Shown here: one piece after another, positions 44,960 through 56,437 of the stretch
Layout: each line of letters starts with the position of its first letter
Position numbering within the stretch: position 1 is the first letter of the stretch
Source of the DNA: Gracilariopsis chorda
Lineage: Eukaryota; Rhodophyta; Florideophyceae; Gracilariales; Gracilariaceae
Reading direction: 5' to 3'
Length of the DNA: 64,000 bases
Assembly: GCA_003194525.1 (NCBI GenBank)
Contig: NBIV01000018.1
Span: 468,145 to 532,144, forward strand
Notes under the pieces: generated by a model
Databases searched by the model: none
What the model saw: only the letters and a program-made list of their open reading frames with translations
Told to the model about the DNA's origin: nothing
Made by a program: the position numbers and the translations under genes

Positions 44960-46833
44960 CGTTCAGCGTAAACGCAGAGGCGCGAGCAAAGCGCTTCTCG
45001 CCGAACACCAAACGAAACGGCGTTCATTTATAGTGCATGAAGTGAAAGCGCAACGGGCCGACGCAACGAGCTGCGGTTGACCGTCGCGAGTTTGCACCCA
45101 CGAGGACCGAATGAGGTGAGTGGGGCGTCTCTGCTGCGTGTCGTGGCACAACAGCTGACAAACACCACGTAAGAGCGGCTGAACAGGGTGCATCAAAGTC
45201 CAGTCTGCAATACCCGACTGTGGTTGTGCGCCAGTGGCGCAGAATCATCTTTCTCGCTCTGCACACGCACACACCCCCGTGCCACGTGGTCGCGCTTACT
45301 GGCTCTTCCCGCGCTTACAGATACCCTTCGTACATTGCTGGTGCTCATTTCGCTGTTTCGTTCTGCTGTCCATGGCCGTTCCCTTTGCTACGTTGCCATG
45401 CTCACCACTTGCCTTGCTCACATCCGTTCTGACGACGCTGTGTAACAGAACAACGCTCTCATATCGCGTGTAGGTGGAACACCTACACTCCAGTACGTCT
45501 CACCCCATATATACATGTATGAGTTACAGAGAGAAAAGGACAACTCACAAAGCTCAAAAGCGTCTCGTCCCATCACGTTTGCAGCCCCTTCCAACACTCA
45601 CCCGCAGCTTCGCAGTTCCCCTTGCGGCTCATCGTGAGCGGATCATTCGCTCATCCTTCGCTTTGTGCAATGACCTCACATGTTAATACAGTTTGGACGC
45701 CGAAGCCTCCATCCCGCAACCTCGTCAATCTCACAATTCGTAGAAACCCCTTAAAACTTGTGTGATATGTACGACAGTCTGTCGTCCTACTGGGGTAGGT
45801 ATATCTCACTGGAAACGCCGATCGAACGTGTTCAGGTCTCACGGGCCCATGCCCCCCTCATGGTGATTGCCAGTCTGAGAAACTCACGCCATTCAATCAT
45901 TGTCGAACGTTGGATACAAACGATAGCGAGCTCGGTTTTTGTTCTTGGCAAACACAATATTCTGTGTGGGAGTTATGCTATGCGACGGCGTGCGGTTCGG
46001 CGCTGGGATCAGACCAAGTGGAAAGCTGCGTCAAGTCCCAAACCGGCCTTTTGAAATATGCATAAACTGGGCGATTGTGTTCGCGGCTCAGCGACCACGG
46101 GAGTGGATGACAGAGTTCAATGTTTCGGTGAGTCCTAGGCTCGGAAAGGAGCATCATGGGGGTAGAACAGGATTAGAAGAATGGGAGAAGCGTGCGTCGT
46201 ACTTTTGCATCAGAGATGCAATCAACTTGTATCACGCATTTATGGCCTGAACTGCAACGTGGACCGCAGAAACGAATGGAGCCAATGGTGTGGAGCGGGT
46301 GGGACGAAACTTCGCCTATGTACAGGTATGATACTCCGGAAGAAATGTGAAGCAGGAGTTGTTGGAGACTGCGATGAAGAGCGGGGAGGGGTTTGTTAGG
46401 CGATTTTCCATACCATCTTCTGAGGCCTATTGACATGAGTTCGAGACGTTCAAAACTGTGACCCAGGAGAAATTCCAGGTTTGGAAAAGGGTGGAGGCGA
46501 TTCCGGGTAGAGCTTTGCATGTTTGAAATTAGAAGGCTTTTGAAGGAAAGTCGAAGGATAGAATGGTAAGTTGCACCAAACCATGACCTTGGACGAACTG
46601 GTATGGATCTTAGTTTCTCAAAACACGAGAGGAGAACTGTTTTATACAAAGATGCACAAATGCGATTGCTTTTTCATGTGGTGAATCTGGACTCGATTCG
46701 AGAAAGGTGTTAGATCGAAGAAACCAAAACTGAAAAGAGCGGCGAAGATGGAGAGGATTCGATCGGGGAAGGTTCCAACATCGGAGAGACTGAAATTGAA
46801 CAGAATGACGAACACAGAGAGGACTCCACGTCA
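44960..46833. other. Intergenic 1.9 kb
   Basis: The first part is the GH16 5' flank. The rest has no supported gene. The decayed Sel1 gene may begin before 46834, because faint protein-like sequence (acidic, Glu-rich) occurs from about 46715. Confidence 0.4.
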
Positions 46834-49011
46834 ATGACAGAATACTTCGTGGAGAACGCAGACCGCTTGAGTGGAGGAGACTTTGGCGAAATTGAAAGGG
46901 TTGTGCTACTGTATGAGGCAGCCGTAAGTGTGTGTGGCAGCACAAACGCCTTGGAGAACGGTGTTACGCTTTTATTGCGCAGTAGGACCGTGCTTGAAGT
47001 GTTTGCCGTAGAGCTATTGGATATGTTCGTTAGAAGCACAGTTCCGCTTGACCGACACACTGAATCAAGAATAAGCTCAGATGTGTTGGGGGCGCTGAAG
47101 GCAATTGGGTTGAAAACATGTGAGGAGCTCGTTTTTCGATGTGAGGGAAGTTAGGGACTGGCTGGATTACGTGTAAAACTATGATTGCTTTCACGGTTTG
47201 GAGAAAGGGCGGAACGATATGCGGCTCCGAATCTGATGGAAGTAATGATATGTCGTTCTGAGTCGTTCGAAGCGGTTGCGGATTACATCGATTTCTACAA
47301 AGTCTACAGATGTGCCAAGAGACTGGTGAATGTAGACGCGGAAGAACAGAAGGCGGCGAAGACGAGGGCTCAAGAATCGGGCATATTGAATCTCTGATGA
47401 ATGACAACTATTTACTTGTGGAGCACACCAAATGCGAAAGGCGACTTCTCGAGCGGGGTTTCGAAAAAGGAAAGATCACGAAAGCCGTAATGTTTCTTGG
47501 TACTCTACTCACTGATGGCGCAAATGGAGTAGCGGCTGGTGTTGCGTCTGGGGAACGTCTGTACTACAGGGCGATCTCCAATTTTGGTGATGTGAACGCA
47601 ATGGCCAATCTGGGTCGTCTACTGGTGAAAGGATGAGGCGGAGTATCAGTTAATGCTTTAGGCGGGAGGGCTCTGTACGAAAGAGCGATCGAAGAGGGTA
47701 GGCATGTCGGCGCGATGTTCAGTCTGGGCCATCTACCTGTGAGTGGGACGGAGGGTGTGCTGGTTGATACTGTTCGTGGGATGCATCTATTCGAGGGGGC
47801 CATCGAAGAGGGAGGACATGTAGGCGCAATGTTCAACCTCCGCGTTCTGCTGGCGAATGGGGCGGAAAGAGTACCGGTTGATATCAAGCGTGGAATAAGT
47901 CTGTACGAGTCGGCGATTCAGTTCGGCGAGCCTGTCGGCGCAATGGTCAAGCTGGGTCAACTATTTGTGAGTGGGGCGAAGGGAGTGCCGGTTGATGTTG
48001 TTCACGGGAAGCGCTTGTATGAGAAGGCGATCGACGGGGGTGGACATGTAGGCGCAATGCTAAATCTGGGTCATCTGCTGGTGAAAGGAGCGGAGGGACT
48101 GCCGGCTAATCCTGTGCGTGGGAAAGGTATGTATTAGAAGGCGATCGAGTGTGGAAGTGTGGACGCAATGGTCAACCTGGGCGTTCTAGTAGTAAAAGGG
48201 GCACCGGGAGTACCGATTGATGCTGGGCGTGCGAAGAGCCTCTACGAGAAAGCGATCGATGTGGGTGGGCATATAGTTGCCGTGTGCAACTTGGGTCCTT
48301 TGTTGCTGCAGGGGGCGGAGAATGTGCCAGTTGATTCTGCTCGTGCGGTGGATATTTGGGAAAGGGCAATTGCAGATGGTGAACACGTGAACGCAATGTA
48401 TAATGTGGGTCTTCTTCTGGAGACAGGAACGGACAGAGTGCCGTCTGATCCTGTCCGTGCAAAAGGTCTACACGAATCGGGGATGGAGCGGGGGCATACT
48501 GCATCAAGGCATTGCATAGAAAAGGCACATGACGAGCGATTTCTTGAGGAAGCGAAGGATGCTGGCGTATTGAATCTTCTGCGTACTCTACTGCAGAAAG
48601 CCATAGATAAGCATATGCAGAATGCGGCTACTTAAAAGAAGTGTTTAAGAAAGCATTGACGAGGGTGGGCATGCGGCGTCAATGGTGAATCTAGATATGA
48701 TGTTAGTTAACGATGCAGATAGCGTTCTGAGAGATGTGCAGCAAGCAACACATCTTTTCGAGAGAGCTGTGGAAGAGGGAGGAGATACCGCTGCAATGGT
48801 TTGTATTGGCTTCCTACTTGGTGGAACTAACGCAGTTGGGGAGAATACGGCCTTTGTCCGTGACATGTTTGAGGAGGCTCTTGAACAAAGCGGACAACGT
48901 TATGCGACGAATTCGTTTGAAAACCTGCTTGCGGGTGGCACGGAAGATCAACCGCATGGCGAGCGTGGCAGAAAGTTAATCCTTAACGACAGGGAGGTAC
49001 TGGGAATGTAA
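46834..49011 (+). pseudogene. Decayed Sel1-like repeat gene
   Basis: About eleven tandem units of 37-38 residues can be read between 47500 and 49000, following the Sel1 pattern: Gx-VPVD-xxRGKxLYEKAI-xxGGHVGAM-xNLGxLLVxG. Sel1 repeats form helical solenoids that scaffold protein complexes such as ER-associated degradation ligases. Most units share one frame (47310-48635), broken by in-frame stops at 47634-47636 (TGA), 48135-48137 (TAG) and 48633-48635 (TAA). The upstream portion (46834-47397) and the last units (48682-49011) are in another frame. Units also differ strongly from each other. No single product longer than about 160 residues survives, so the copy is almost certainly dead, unless it has unrecognised introns or sequence errors. 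The stops inside otherwise perfect repeat units favour real decay. Confidence 0.8.
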
Positions 49012-49254
49012 GGTTGAGTTCAAACCTAGCTCTCCGGTTCGGCCACCATGAACGACAGACGTAATGAGTCACTTTCCGATTCGAATCGTCGGTGCTATAC
49101 CAGGTCACTTGGCAGAATTGTAAGTCTGTCTCTTGCATTATTAACAGCGCCCCCACGAACGTTCCACATGTACGAAGCAGTCTCTGTGCCGGTGCTACTG
49201 TACACGAAGGTGAGGTGTTATGGATTAAAGGTTAGGGGGACCGCTAGCAGACTG

Positions 49255-50459
49255 CTACTTTCCTTGGAACCACGAATTTCTCTTACAGAATGAAGGATCA
49301 AAGTTGGTCCAGTTCCCAGGCTTGCATCGGCAGTTGTTGACATCATCGTACAGATACGGTCTCCATAAGAGACAGGGCAAGAAGCGGTCGCAAACATCCT
49401 GGAAGTTTTTGACCATCTTGCAGAGATTGTCCGGGCTTGCCTTTTGTCTCTGGGGAGCAGTTTGTTGCCAGTCGACACCCAGAAAGTCAAATGTTTCTCT
49501 CATGGTGCGTTCTCTGCGATAAAGATAATCCTCATACCTGACAATGCTCATATCCTCATTCCTTCCCAATGCGCGCACGGCATTTGCGAGGAGCTCATCA
49601 CTGCTGGACATGGAGTTCATGAGCGAGTGCAAAAAGCGCATATCATCAATGCGGAAAGTACACCGCTGGTCGGATGAAGGATCACAAGGTTTTTCGTCCG
49701 GAGACAAACCTTCTATGACAGAGGTATCATTGAGATAGCGACTACGATATTCTCCAATAGCCTGTTTGATGATATTCTCCCTATACTGCCAGATGATGCG
49801 ACAGTCATACGCACGAACAAAGTCCTTCCACAACTGCGGCTTGTTCAAAATGTGGAAGGGTCTGATTTTGAATCCAGGGATCTTGCCCTGTTGAATACCG
49901 CGATCCATGATTTGTTCGGCTTGCTGCAATGCGAGATTTGTGTTGAATTCATATTCGTCGTGGTCCAGGGGCTCAAGCTTCTCGACAAGGAATTCGGAGT
50001 GTTCACGTAGCTCCGTGGTGAAGGCAGTGCTACCTGAATGACCCATGAACACGACGAGGAACGTCTTGGCTCGGGAGCGTCTCACCGACTCAGTATGGTG
50101 GACGGGCTTGTCGGGTTCGGCGTTTGACTGAGGTTGGTCGCCGTTGGAAGAATCGGTGGTTGATTTGAGCGGTTGTGCCGGCGACATGGACGGGGACTGC
50201 TCGGGAGTCCATTCAGATTCTTGTGCGCTACGGACGACATCATCTGAAACGGAGGGATCATCGTGTTGAGATGAGGTGGGTGGTGGGATTGGAGCCGCGT
50301 GCGCAGCAGGGATGGAGGCGGGAAAGGTGGTAGATGTGGCGGTAACGGGGGTTGTGCTTTCCAAAACGTACGAAAACTGCTTTCAAATAAGATGGCGAAC
50401 AGGACAAGGGTGATGGAACCGCAGAGAACAAAGGCGACGCTGCGCATGCTGGTGGGCAT
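49255..50459 (-). CDS. Golgi-type carbohydrate sulfotransferase, with an apparent one-base frameshift
   Basis: The catalytic frame (49255-50364) contains FLVVFMGHSGSTAF, the 5'-phosphosulfate-binding loop for PAPS, and the 3'-phosphate region IWQYRENIIKQAIGEYRSRY. A later RYEDYLYRRERTMRETFDFL segment matches the family's conserved helix and loop. The C-terminal part is Cys-rich. The N-terminus lies in another frame: from the ATG at 50457-50459 comes MPTSMRSVAFVLCGSITLVL, an uncleaved signal anchor typical of type II Golgi enzymes, then a Pro/Ser/Thr-rich stem. Adding one G:C pair in the run at 50347-50351 joins the two into about 401 residues. The enzyme would transfer sulfate to a sugar chain; red algal sulfated galactans are an obvious candidate, by inference only. 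Confidence 0.85.
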
Positions 50460-53233
50460 TGGGTGTTGGTGGTGGGTGGAGAAGCGATGTAGACGCGCGC
50501 ATGGCGGGCGGAACGGACGGTTTTAGTAGAAGAAATGGTGCGGACGGATGACGGGGCATTGTTGACCAACGCTTCTGGGTCGAGGGAGCGGAAGGACGGG
50601 TAAGGTATAGCTCAAACTGACGCAGCAGAAGAGTTTGGCGTTGTTCTGCTCTGTTAATGCGCGGAAGTGGGAATGCATTGACACGGCGCTGCGCCCACGT
50701 GGAGTAATGATCTACGAAGGGTAAGCGTTACGTAACAGAGATTCAAAAGGGTTGCGGTACTGTAGAACAACACGCGTGTGCCTAAGAGCATCTCCACCGG
50801 CAGCCATCAAACAATCAAATCAGCAAATTTTGGTCATTTTTGATCCAAGGACCACCCCACCGGGTAAAAATCAGGAGGAAAAACAAAGTTTTCGCAGAGT
50901 CTCGAGAGCACATCTTACCCACTTGCCTCTTTGCTCACGGCAAGCTGGAGCAAAAAAGGTTCCACCTGGCTCATTGTGGATGGTGCATTTTGCCGCCAAG
51001 AGAGACGTAGCAACCGAAACCCCTATTGGCGGATGGCGGAAAGTGACGGAGACACCCAAACCAGGTTGTACATAGTCACTCGCTACTCTCCTGAAGTACA
51101 CCTTTTGTCCATATTTCATTCATCACCTGTCTGTAACAAAAGCAATTTGTATTGCCATCCTCTCATGGCTGTTTCGGACATTTCCAAAAAGATTGTGCGT
51201 GGTTCCAGTTTCCTTCCAGCCAACAGAGAGACTATTGCGAAAGCTTGAGTCAAAGTATCGGAAAAGTCTATTGTCGGCACACAGCAGAAAGAAACTTCCT
51301 TCTATGTTCCCGTCACTAAGCTTTGCAATGAGACCTTGAAGCCCAAAAACAGAGTGGAATGCTCCGTCTCTTCCATAAAGACCCGGTGAAAGACCAAACA
51401 CAAAGATTATATGATATTAAATAAATGTAACGCCCGTATTTTCCGCCCAGACATCACGGGTATTTCTTTCGAAGACATTATCAAGATAACCGCAGCTTTC
51501 TACAACAAAATAAACATGAACCACGTCAGAGATGACTGTGGTCCTCCATTTAGGCACTACTTGGTCTGGAAGGTGTTGTGCAACTTGATAACATACAAGT
51601 GTGCATACCAAAATTTCATGGCTGGGGCAAGAGAATGTGGAACCAAAAACGGGATTGTGCGGGGTTCATCACCTAAATACTCAATCATCAAACTCGAAAA
51701 CGGTATCTTTTCTTCAGATAAAACGAAAAGCGACGAAAAGCACTCTGAGCAGAAAATCCGTCCCAAGGGACGAAAAAAGTCGAAAAAGATTTTGAGGAAG
51801 TCGAAAAAAGCGGAGAAGAAAATTTTTCTTGCGTGTGGGAAAGCAAAATGCTTTAGCACAAGATTCTGACCGGTCGGACGTACCTCAGCGGTTAGTAGAA
51901 GGATTTCCTAGAAAGCCCGGGCGGAAGATGGGATCGGTGATCCGAACGGTTGAAGTCAGGAGACGCCTGTGCAGGGCTGCGGAACCGGACGGGCAACTGC
52001 GTCATGCGTGGTCAGGGAGCACGCATAGAATGTTTTAGATCGTGTACCGCTCGTGTTTTACCGTGCGGAGTAGTAGTAGAAGCCAATGGGCAGTATGTAT
52101 CGCCAATTAGAAAAAGAAACTAGTCCGTTTGGTGGGATGACGTCTGCTTTTACTCTTCCATGGGGGTCCGGGGGTACTATCATCCTAAGTAGTCTCGCCG
52201 GCCCCAAATGCACCTCGGCGACAAAGCACTTCGGCAGATATGGGCCAATGGCAGTCCTGCGTACGCACTACCTAAAAATTAATCAAACATTATCAAGGGT
52301 CTTGCAGATACGCTTGCCCTTCCTTCCGTTCGGACACGTGTATCTCGTCCCAACAGTCCCCAGGTCGGCTGCAGCAGCCATATTCCCCTGTTGTACCGGA
52401 TGTCGATCGCCCTGAGGCAGGGGAACTGACCGGAAACCGGTGGTGTATCGCCCGAGAAGTCTCGGAGGTTGGCTGTGGTTGTTGATGTTGTTGTCGTCGT
52501 TCTTTTCTCCCTTGTCGAGGGTGGCTGTTGTTGTCGTTTGTGCGCTTGGTGACTCTGATGCAGAGGGATTTACCGGAAAAACCGGAGACAGAGCACGCGC
52601 TTTTATCACCCATTTTCAACTGGGAATCCTCCGCGTCCGCGGTCGTTTTCCCGTCTTAGGGGGGGGATATGAAGTGCAACGCCCTCAGGGAGGGATTCCT
52701 GGTACTTGATCGTTTTCCCGATATTATCGGTTGTGTAGTGTGTATATGAACTACGCCCCACAATGGTGGGTATGGACACGTGGGACACGGTTTTGGGTCA
52801 ATTGGCGGTTGGCCACAGTAGTGGATGTTGCCACGAAATGTGGAGTATTTTAGTTAATTTTATTTATTATTTTCACACCCATTTCTGGGAAGCTAGTACT
52901 TAGTGCGACGGCGCACTGCCGTCGCACCAGTAAACCTTCCCCAACAAGGGACCCCAACCTGGGGAATTGGCTCTAGTTGTTACCGCTTGCGCGCGTGCTC
53001 TACTCCTCCTTGGAGGGAAACGCCGTAAACCACGGGACATCTAACCCCCTTGCACATCTAAAGAAGCCCGTCCTTGAGAGTATAATCGTTCCAATCATAT
53101 TGGTGTTTCGCCCTGTATAGGGAGTCCTGTCCACCGGCATTGCCGTATCTGTTTGTCGCTCTCGCGACTCACTTCGTCCTTCCTTCCTCCTCTTCGCCCT
53201 TCCTTTTTCCCCTTTTTAGGGTAGCACCTCCCG
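50460..53233. other. Intergenic 2.8 kb upstream of the retrotransposon
   Basis: No gene is supported; the frame at 51411-51869 is Lys-rich and low in complexity. A segment agagcatctccaccgg near 50786 resembles a terminal motif of plant PIF/Harbinger-type MITEs, but no matching inverted end was found. From about 52000 the composition becomes GC-richer and resembles the retroelement leader, so the 5' LTR may lie between here and 53.5 kb. No LTR pair could be proved. Confidence 0.35.
52903..52927. repeat. Perfect hairpin, 10-bp stem and 5-nt loop
   Basis: gtgcgacggc and gccgtcgcac are exact reverse complements separated by gcact. The hairpin lies in the presumed leader or LTR of the retroelement and is followed by a C-rich stretch. 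Confidence 0.85.
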
Positions 53234-54395
53234 CTATCCGCGGCCCTCGTGTGCGCATCCGCTCACACACCCCCACTTACGTGGAAACATACCTCTACTG
53301 AGGATCACACCCCGCTCACGCGGATACCGATTCTTCTCCTTCACCTCCCTGTGCGAGTCGCGACAGGTGTCCCTGGTCTTACAAACCGGCTTCGCCGTGA
53401 CACCTCTGGGAGGCTCTACCCAACTGGGTTCACCTCGTGAGAGGAAGATCCCGAACGTCTTTCGGTATTGCGGCATTGCGCCACAGTAAGAATGCAATGA
53501 AAACTCCATGAGGTGGGTAACTAGGCCTGCACTATGTGGCGTCTTTTCGGACGGAGGAAAACACTCACCAGGGGTCCTGAGTGAGAGCTGACACTCGCTT
53601 GCCGCTTGTACTTCGATCCGGGCGACTGGAGCTCACACACATAAGTAGTGGTGGTCGGTGAAGTGCAACGCTCCTAGCGGTATCAGCACGTCGTGCGCTC
53701 ATATCCCGCTCTGGCGATGCTCACCACTTTGCCGTGAAGTATGAGTGTTACACCGGTAATCTGTTTCCGTTGGAAGGGCCCCAATTTGGTTGACAAGTGT
53801 AGTGCACAGCATTGCTGGCTTGTGCCACACGTGTGTAGTGTTTTGCACCCCCGTAGGGACATTATTAGTTATTATTAGTTAATTACTACTGTACTGTCAG
53901 GGCGCGGACCACCACTACTTATGTGTGTGAGCTCCAGCTGCCCGGGTCAAAGTAAACGCAACAAGCGAGTGTCTGGCTCTAACTCAGGTTCCCTGGTGAG
54001 TGTCCACCTCCGTCTGGAGAGACGCCATCCTGTGAAGGCCTAGTTACCCACCTCGTGGAGCTCAGCACATTCTTACCACTATTGTGTTTGTTTTTGTGCA
54101 CGCTTTTACAGCGATTGTTATTCTTTGCCCCGTATACAGGTGTTGCTTCACTAGCAACTACCGGTGATTACCGTTGCTGTTTTCGCCACCGCCCCACTCG
54201 TGTGGACACCGTGCCGCTCTTGCGCGTCGCCCACCACTCGTGTGTCGCTGCATTTTCCGCTTTCCCACTCCGTGGTCTGTCTTTGTCTCTACACCCGTAC
54301 GCCAGTCGTGACGGTGAGTCCCGGTCTTACACCCGGCTCCGTGTACTCACCACAGGTGGTTCTGTCGCTGCGCTACTCTGCTGAGGAGGACGTCG
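53234..54395. repeat. Diverged direct duplication in the retroelement leader
   Basis: Segments near 53340-53410 and 54305-54365 share, in order, an agtcg[c/t]gac segment, a tcccYggtcttaca segment, an accggctYcg/cccggctccg segment and a nearby cac-ctctg/ccacagg segment. Less exact similarity continues to the left (cacacccccac...cgtggaaac versus cgccccactcgtgtggac). The two lie outside the arms of the inverted repeat at 53482-54082. Confidence 0.45.
53482..54082. repeat. Long inverted repeat, arms about 155-175 bp, spacer about 250 bp
   Basis: The left arm core is 53504-53656 and the right arm core 53907-54060. The reverse complement of the right arm matches the left at roughly 80 percent by eye, with long exact blocks such as gaggtgggtaactaggcct and a 25-base block at the inner end that begins tggagctcacacac and ends agtggtggtc. 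Similarity fades over another 20 bp outward (a shared cattcttac). The structure lies 0.6-1.2 kb upstream of gag. Confidence 0.9.
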
Positions 54396-54718
54396 AACAC
54401 CCTCGTGTGTCTGTCCCATCTTGGAGTATTGCACCACAAACTGGTCTCCCGACCTAGAAGACCAGCGAAGTGTGTTTTGTGATCTCGGTTTACCGGATTA
54501 GCTACCTGGTTTTCGAATTATTCGTTGAAGTTGAATTTGTGTTGTGACCAACCGTGTTGTTGAGGATCGCCGATTGCTCGGGTGTGTCTCCCACAAGTGG
54601 TTGCGTGGTACCTCTTAGGAGTGGATGTTCGCTCATTGGAGGTTTGCTTCTTTTTGTTGCTCGTTTGTGTGTTGTTTGGATTGTTTCCTGTTTTGTTTCA
54701 GTTTCAGTGTCTGCCACA

Positions 54719-56437
54719 ATGGGTTCTGGAAATGGATCCCGTGGTTCGGGCCAGCCCAAGTCGCGACAAGTCGGTGCTGACTTGCCCCCGCGCTCGCGGT
54801 CGGTCCCAGAACGTTCGGATGTTGATAACCGGAAATCCGGAAGCAGGAAGCTATCGACCAAGTCGTCGCAACCGCCAGTTGCTGGTTCATCGGATGCCCC
54901 GCTTAGGAGATTCGTACCCGCCGCTGCGGAGAAGGACGCACTCTTTGTCGAGTTGGAGGCTCAGGTGCAGAACCTTCAAGCCCAGACCTCGGTGCTTGAA
55001 AGCTCTCACGCCGCCCTCGTCAATGAGGTTGATGCACTCCGTATGAGGATTGATGCCGATCTCGTCGGAGGTGTATCTGAAGATCTACGTACTTTACGGA
55101 CTGATGTTAATTCCCTTTTGGAGGTTTTGAGGGGTTACCCAGATATGGTGAAGGATGTTGACTCGAGGTTTCATCGGGTTCTGTCCCGTCTTGAGACGTT
55201 GGAAAATACCATCAGAGGTGATGACAATGTCGCAGACGCACCAGCGGTGGTTTCTCATCGATATGGTGACCGTGCTCGCACGAAGAACCGCCCCCGAAAA
55301 CGGAATGACAACGACTATGACTCGGATTCGTCCCGGTCATCGGTGAGTTCCAACCGCTCCGCGGAATCCGCTTCGTCAGACTCGTCTGCTGACGGTGACC
55401 GTCGCGTTCATTCATCGCACTCGCGTCGTTCAGCAGCCACCCATGGTGAGATTAGAGCCCGACAGAAGGGAAGAAAGCACTCCGGTTTGAAGGAATTGAA
55501 GCCTACTAACCCTTTGTACAGGAAGCTTTTATCATATCGGTATTACCGTTTGGAAGATTCCTCTTTGGATCGTACACCCCGTGGAACTGGGAATGTAAAA
55601 GACGGCATCAAGAGGATGGCTTTGTCGTTTCGTAACCAGAATTTCACTGGAGAGGATCCGATCCTCGTTCTGGATTTTCTTTCACGCTTTGTAGCAGAGG
55701 CAGATATCCTCGGAATGAGTGAAGGACAGGCTTACGTCGCCTTACCGTATTTCCTACGTGGAATCGCTGAAGATCAATTCAACTCTGTAAGAGGTTCGTC
55801 TCGCGCCTCTGAAGGAGGGGTCACCTGTTGGCCCGAAGCCGTTCAGTATTTACTCCGCTCGTACGCGACAGGAACCGCAATACAGGAAGCTATCCTGGCC
55901 CTACGCGATACTAAGCAACGCCCAAAGGAAACGGAGACCGAATACTCAGTCAGACTGAACAAGGCCTTCCACCGATGTGGCAATGTTTATTCCGCTAGCG
56001 AGCGTTGTACAATGTTTATCGACGGATTGGATCCGGCTATTCGCACCCTTGTTGCCCAACGTCGGGAAGACAGGAGGAAAGTTACCTACTTAGACTTGGT
56101 ACAGTACGCGAAGGCGGAAGGAGATGCCCTACGTGCCCGCTCCGGAAGCCGAGTCAGATCTCAGGCCCTACACATGGAGGCCGCCCCGTCATCAGTTTCA
56201 CTGTTGCCCCAGGAATACTCTCGACGTGAGGTTGACAATGTTTACTTTACTCAGCATGATCTGGTTTCCATACCCACAACGGAGCTCCCGTCCACAACGG
56301 AACCTTCGGTGGAACTGGATAGTCAAGTGCTGTATGCAGATCGCCAACGCGTTCGCGGCCCACAACTTCCGTATGCTAACGGTAATCGTTACCAGAGACC
56401 TGGTTGGGTGGATACGCGCGCGTCAGCGGTGAAGTAA
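54719..56437 (+). CDS. gag: Retrotransposon Gag (capsid part)
   Basis: The product is 572 residues from the ATG at 54719-54721; the frame is open upstream but without another ATG. Order: a Gly/Ser/Arg-rich start, a coiled-coil segment (about 80-170: VELEAQVQNLQAQTSVLE), a Ser/Arg-rich acidic-basic linker, then the retrotransposon capsid fold (about 290-480) with NFTGEDPILVLDFLSRF and EYSVRLNKAFHRCG. The frame ends in a stop at 56435-56437, just before a zinc knuckle that lies in the +1 frame. Gag multimers package the element RNA in virus-like particles. The coiled coil before capsid is an extra over minimal Ty3 Gag. Confidence 0.85.
   Translation: MGSGNGSRGSGQPKSRQVGADLPPRSRSVPERSDVDNRKSGSRKLSTKSSQPPVAGSSDAPLRRFVPAAAEKDALFVELEAQVQNLQAQTSVLESSHAALVNEVDALRMRIDADLVGGVSEDLRTLRTDVNSLLEVLRGYPDMVKDVDSRFHRVLSRLETLENTIRGDDNVADAPAVVSHRYGDRARTKNRPRKRNDNDYDSDSSRSSVSSNRSAESASSDSSADGDRRVHSSHSRRSAATHGEIRARQKGRKHSGLKELKPTNPLYRKLLSYRYYRLEDSSLDRTPRGTGNVKDGIKRMALSFRNQNFTGEDPILVLDFLSRFVAEADILGMSEGQAYVALPYFLRGIAEDQFNSVRGSSRASEGGVTCWPEAVQYLLRSYATGTAIQEAILALRDTKQRPKETETEYSVRLNKAFHRCGNVYSASERCTMFIDGLDPAIRTLVAQRREDRRKVTYLDLVQYAKAEGDALRARSGSRVRSQALHMEAAPSSVSLLPQEYSRREVDNVYFTQHDLVSIPTTELPSTTEPSVELDSQVLYADRQRVRGPQLPYANGNRYQRPGWVDTRASAVK

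Noticed and set aside
50780-50805. PIF/Harbinger-like MITE end (agagcatctccaccgg)
   Set aside because: No inverted partner was found within several kilobases, and a single short match can be chance.
51411-51869. 152-residue plus-strand frame with a Lys-rich end
   Set aside because: The Lys run comes from an A-rich stretch (gtcgaaaaag repeats); no recognisable domain.
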